A DNA stretch of 8,570 nucleotides from positions 1 to 8,570 of the forward strand of contig CAMXWI010000029.1 of assembly GCA_947252915.1 (NCBI GenBank), given 5' to 3'. Position 1 is the first letter of the stretch. Every line of letters starts with the position of its first letter. The position numbers and the translations under genes are program-made. The stretch comes from an uncultured Lactobacillus sp. (lineage in GTDB: Bacteria > Bacillota > Bacilli > Lactobacillales > Lactobacillaceae). The notes under the pieces are model-generated. The model did no database searches, had not been told where the DNA came from, and was given only the letters and a program-made list of their open reading frames with translations. Of the stretch, positions 6,239 through 8,570 are shown piece after piece.

Positions 6239-8542
6239 GTGGCAGAACAAATTATTGAAAAAGAACAGGCCCATCTCGACCACGTGGTGGAAGAGATTAA
6301 AAAAGCTGAGCAAAAGGCTGCGAAAAACATTTCAACCGCTAAAAAGGATATTAATAACCTGAGCAAGCAGTTTGACACAATCCACATGAATACGACGACT
6401 TATTCGGGCATGATGGATACCGCAATGTCCGTGCGAGCACAGCAACAAATGTTGGATGAACGGGAGAACAGCTGGCAGCACGCCGCAGACCATTTGTCGA
6501 CACTTCAACGTTTGGAAGCCAAACCGTACTTTGCACGAATTGATTTTCAAAAAAAAAAGGGTGGTCAGCCAGAAACAATTTACATTGGTTTAGCCTCATT
6601 CTCTGACCAACCAGACCACTTTTTGGTATATGATTGGCGGGCGCCGATCTCTTCAATCTACTATGATGGTGAACTTGGTGATGTGTCCTACGATACGCCG
6701 GATGGTCAAGAAACGGTCAATGTCCAACTTAAGCGGCAGTTTCAAATTGAAGATGGCACCATTGTGACCTTATACGATACGGACGAAGCGGTGACTGATC
6801 AAATGCTGCTCTCAGCATTAAGCAACCACTCCAGTACCAAGATGAAGAGTATTGTATCGACGATCCAAAAGGCCCAAAACGCGATTATCAGAAACACCAA
6901 GGATGACTTGCTCTTTGTTCAAGGGGCTGCAGGTTCTGGTAAGACAGCGGCCGTATTACAGCGGGTGGCATGGCTTTTGTACCGTTACCGGGGCAACTTA
7001 TCAGCATCACAGGTGGTGCTATTTAGTCCTAACCAGCTTTTTAATGACTACATTGACCAAGTGTTGCCCGAACTGGGTGAACAAAACATGGTTCAGTTAA
7101 CCTACTACCAATACGTGAACCGGCGAGTGCCACGCTTAAAGGTGGCGACTCTGAAGGAACGGTTTGAACAGAGTGATCAAGATTTAAACGATCGGGCAGT
7201 CCGTTTGCTTAGCAGTTTAGATTATTTCCACGCTGTCACCAATTATGCCAAACGCTTAGGTACTGATCAGCACTTACGTTTTCGTAATCTGATGTTTGGC
7301 AAGCAGGTATTTGTGCCAAAAGAAAAGATTAAGGAAATCTATTACTCCTTTAATCGTACTTACAAACTTGGCAATCGGTTAGATGGAACTAAGGAAGAAT
7401 TGACCAAGTACCTCAACCGTCGGATTAGTTCTGAAATGCGTGCTAAATGGGTTGAAGAACAAATTCAAAGCATGAGCAAGGAAGAGCTGAATGCTTTATA
7501 TGCACAACACCCCAAGGCGTTCGCTAATGATAACGAGGAATATCGCTTCTTATCCCGAATGATTGTTATCAATGCCTTTAAGCCGATTAAGCGAGCCATT
7601 GATCATAATCGGTGGTTAAATATTAATGCTCAGTATGTCCACCTTCTACGGGTAACACCGAAGATCATTAACCTTGCTAAATATAGGATTACTCCGGATG
7701 AATGGACACGTTACGTGGACCAACAAGTAGCAGCATTAAAGAACCGTCGGATTAGCGCAAATGGCATTTCCGTCTACCTATACTTGTATGACTTGCTGAC
7801 TGGTAAGCGCGGGGAACGGGAAATTCGCTACGTTTTTGTTGATGAAGTTCAAGACTATGATGCTTTTCAATTGGCATACCTGAAGTTCTGTTTCCCGCGT
7901 GCCAAATTTACGTTGCTGGGGGATTTGAATCAGGCTATCTTTACCCATGAAAATAGTAAGACTTTGTTGAAGGAATTGGGAACGATGTTTGATCCAGAAA
8001 AGACAAAGGTTGTTCAATTGACGAAGTCTTACCGCTCAACGAAACAAATTACCGACTTTACCCGGGAAATATTATTAGATGGGGAAGCCATTGAAGCGTT
8101 TGAACGGCCTGGTGAATTACCGGAAGTGATCATTAGTAAGGATGAAACGGCAGCCGTACAGGACGTGATTACAAGCTTGCAACAGTACCAAAAAGAACAC
8201 GATAAAATTGCGGTCATTGGGAAAACCTTATCAGACAGTGAACAAATTGCGACCGCTTTAAAGAAGCAGGGAATTGACAATACTCTGATCCGGACAGAGA
8301 ACCAACGTCTGGTGGATGGCATCATTGTTGTCCCATCTTACTTGGCGAAAGGGTTGGAATTTGACGCGGTTGTTGTTTGGAACGCTAACGATCACAAGTA
8401 TTCTTCGGACGATGAGCGGCAGTTGCTCTACACGATTGCTTCACGGGCAATGCACGCACTGGTGATTACAGCGGTTCATCAGCCGACCCACTTACTTGAT
8501 CGAGTCACCCCATCCCTCTACACAATTCGTGACAATTCTTAA
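6239..8542 (+). CDS. helD: HelD-type superfamily 1 ATPase (RNA polymerase recycling factor)
   Basis: A 767-residue UvrD-like ATPase of the HelD family. In Bacillus and relatives HelD releases stalled RNA polymerase from DNA by inserting arms into the enzyme's channels. The N-terminal 1-65 or so is a charged antiparallel coiled coil, the part expected to enter the secondary channel. The family motif YDWRAPISS starts at 131. Walker A is GAAGSGKT (229-236). About 300 residues then separate it from Walker B, VFVDEVQD (Asp535-Glu536); this long insert is the HelD arm region. Later motifs are GDLNQ (561-565), SYRST with Arg599, AKGLEFD (703-709) and TIASRA with Arg736. All ATPase residues are present, and the length fits the Firmicute class (about 770). 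Translation begins at GTG 6239, with AAGGGAG ending at 6230; the ATG at 6232 is out of frame. It is transcribed alone, divergent from the DedA gene. Confidence 0.93.
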   Translation: MAEQIIEKEQAHLDHVVEEIKKAEQKAAKNISTAKKDINNLSKQFDTIHMNTTTYSGMMDTAMSVRAQQQMLDERENSWQHAADHLSTLQRLEAKPYFARIDFQKKKGGQPETIYIGLASFSDQPDHFLVYDWRAPISSIYYDGELGDVSYDTPDGQETVNVQLKRQFQIEDGTIVTLYDTDEAVTDQMLLSALSNHSSTKMKSIVSTIQKAQNAIIRNTKDDLLFVQGAAGSGKTAAVLQRVAWLLYRYRGNLSASQVVLFSPNQLFNDYIDQVLPELGEQNMVQLTYYQYVNRRVPRLKVATLKERFEQSDQDLNDRAVRLLSSLDYFHAVTNYAKRLGTDQHLRFRNLMFGKQVFVPKEKIKEIYYSFNRTYKLGNRLDGTKEELTKYLNRRISSEMRAKWVEEQIQSMSKEELNALYAQHPKAFANDNEEYRFLSRMIVINAFKPIKRAIDHNRWLNINAQYVHLLRVTPKIINLAKYRITPDEWTRYVDQQVAALKNRRISANGISVYLYLYDLLTGKRGEREIRYVFVDEVQDYDAFQLAYLKFCFPRAKFTLLGDLNQAIFTHENSKTLLKELGTMFDPEKTKVVQLTKSYRSTKQITDFTREILLDGEAIEAFERPGELPEVIISKDETAAVQDVITSLQQYQKEHDKIAVIGKTLSDSEQIATALKKQGIDNTLIRTENQRLVDGIIVVPSYLAKGLEFDAVVVWNANDHKYSSDDERQLLYTIASRAMHALVITAVHQPTHLLDRVTPSLYTIRDNS

Positions 8543-8570
8543 ACTTTTGGCAAAGACCGTGAGAAGAGCG

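Noticed and set aside
8029..8325. 98-codon minus-strand frame within helD
   Set aside because: It is antisense to the conserved ATPase domain with no supporting signals; a shadow frame.

Overview
The window looks like chromosomal DNA from a lactic acid bacterium of the family Lactobacillaceae, possibly Limosilactobacillus or a relative. This is an inference from several signs: strong AAGGAGG-type ribosome sites, a TG-extended -10 promoter style, moderate AT richness, a D-2-hydroxyacid dehydrogenase of the D-lactate dehydrogenase type, and the overall gene content. I see no phage, transposase, CRISPR array, tRNA or rRNA gene. It is mostly a housekeeping region.

Left part, + strand (120-2119): a family 3 amino-acid-binding lipoprotein gene, broken by one extra G in a run of six G, is followed 13 bases later by an intact M20 (ArgE/DapE-type) metallopeptidase. 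The pair looks like the end of an uptake-and-hydrolysis operon whose permease and ATPase genes are not in the window. A strong terminator closes it (2129-2169).

Middle, + strand (2229-3221): a D-lactate dehydrogenase-like gene has its own TG-extended promoter just after that terminator. It converges on the minus-strand genes. The 184-base gap between them (3222-3405) is packed with hairpins bounded by an imperfect 17-base inverted repeat.

Minus strand (6073 down to 3406): a DedA/VTT-family membrane protein, then a histidine (phosphoglycerate mutase-like) phosphatase and the GTPase HflX. The phosphatase and hflX look like one transcription unit, since the hflX ribosome site overlaps the phosphatase stop codon. 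A promoter and a dyad-symmetric site lie between the DedA gene and the phosphatase.

Right part, + strand (6239-8542): a full-length HelD-type superfamily 1 ATPase, the RNA polymerase recycling factor. It starts at GTG and is divergent from the DedA gene. The shared 165-base gap holds a consensus TG-extended -10 for helD and a perfect 9-base inverted repeat.

HflX (rescue of stalled ribosomes) and HelD (rescue of stalled RNA polymerase) are therefore about 1.5 kb apart, on opposite strands, with the DedA and phosphatase genes between them. No clearly new system is visible. The points most worth checking are the frameshift in the lipoprotein gene, the hairpin cluster at 3241-3410, and the symmetric sites in the two minus-strand promoter regions.
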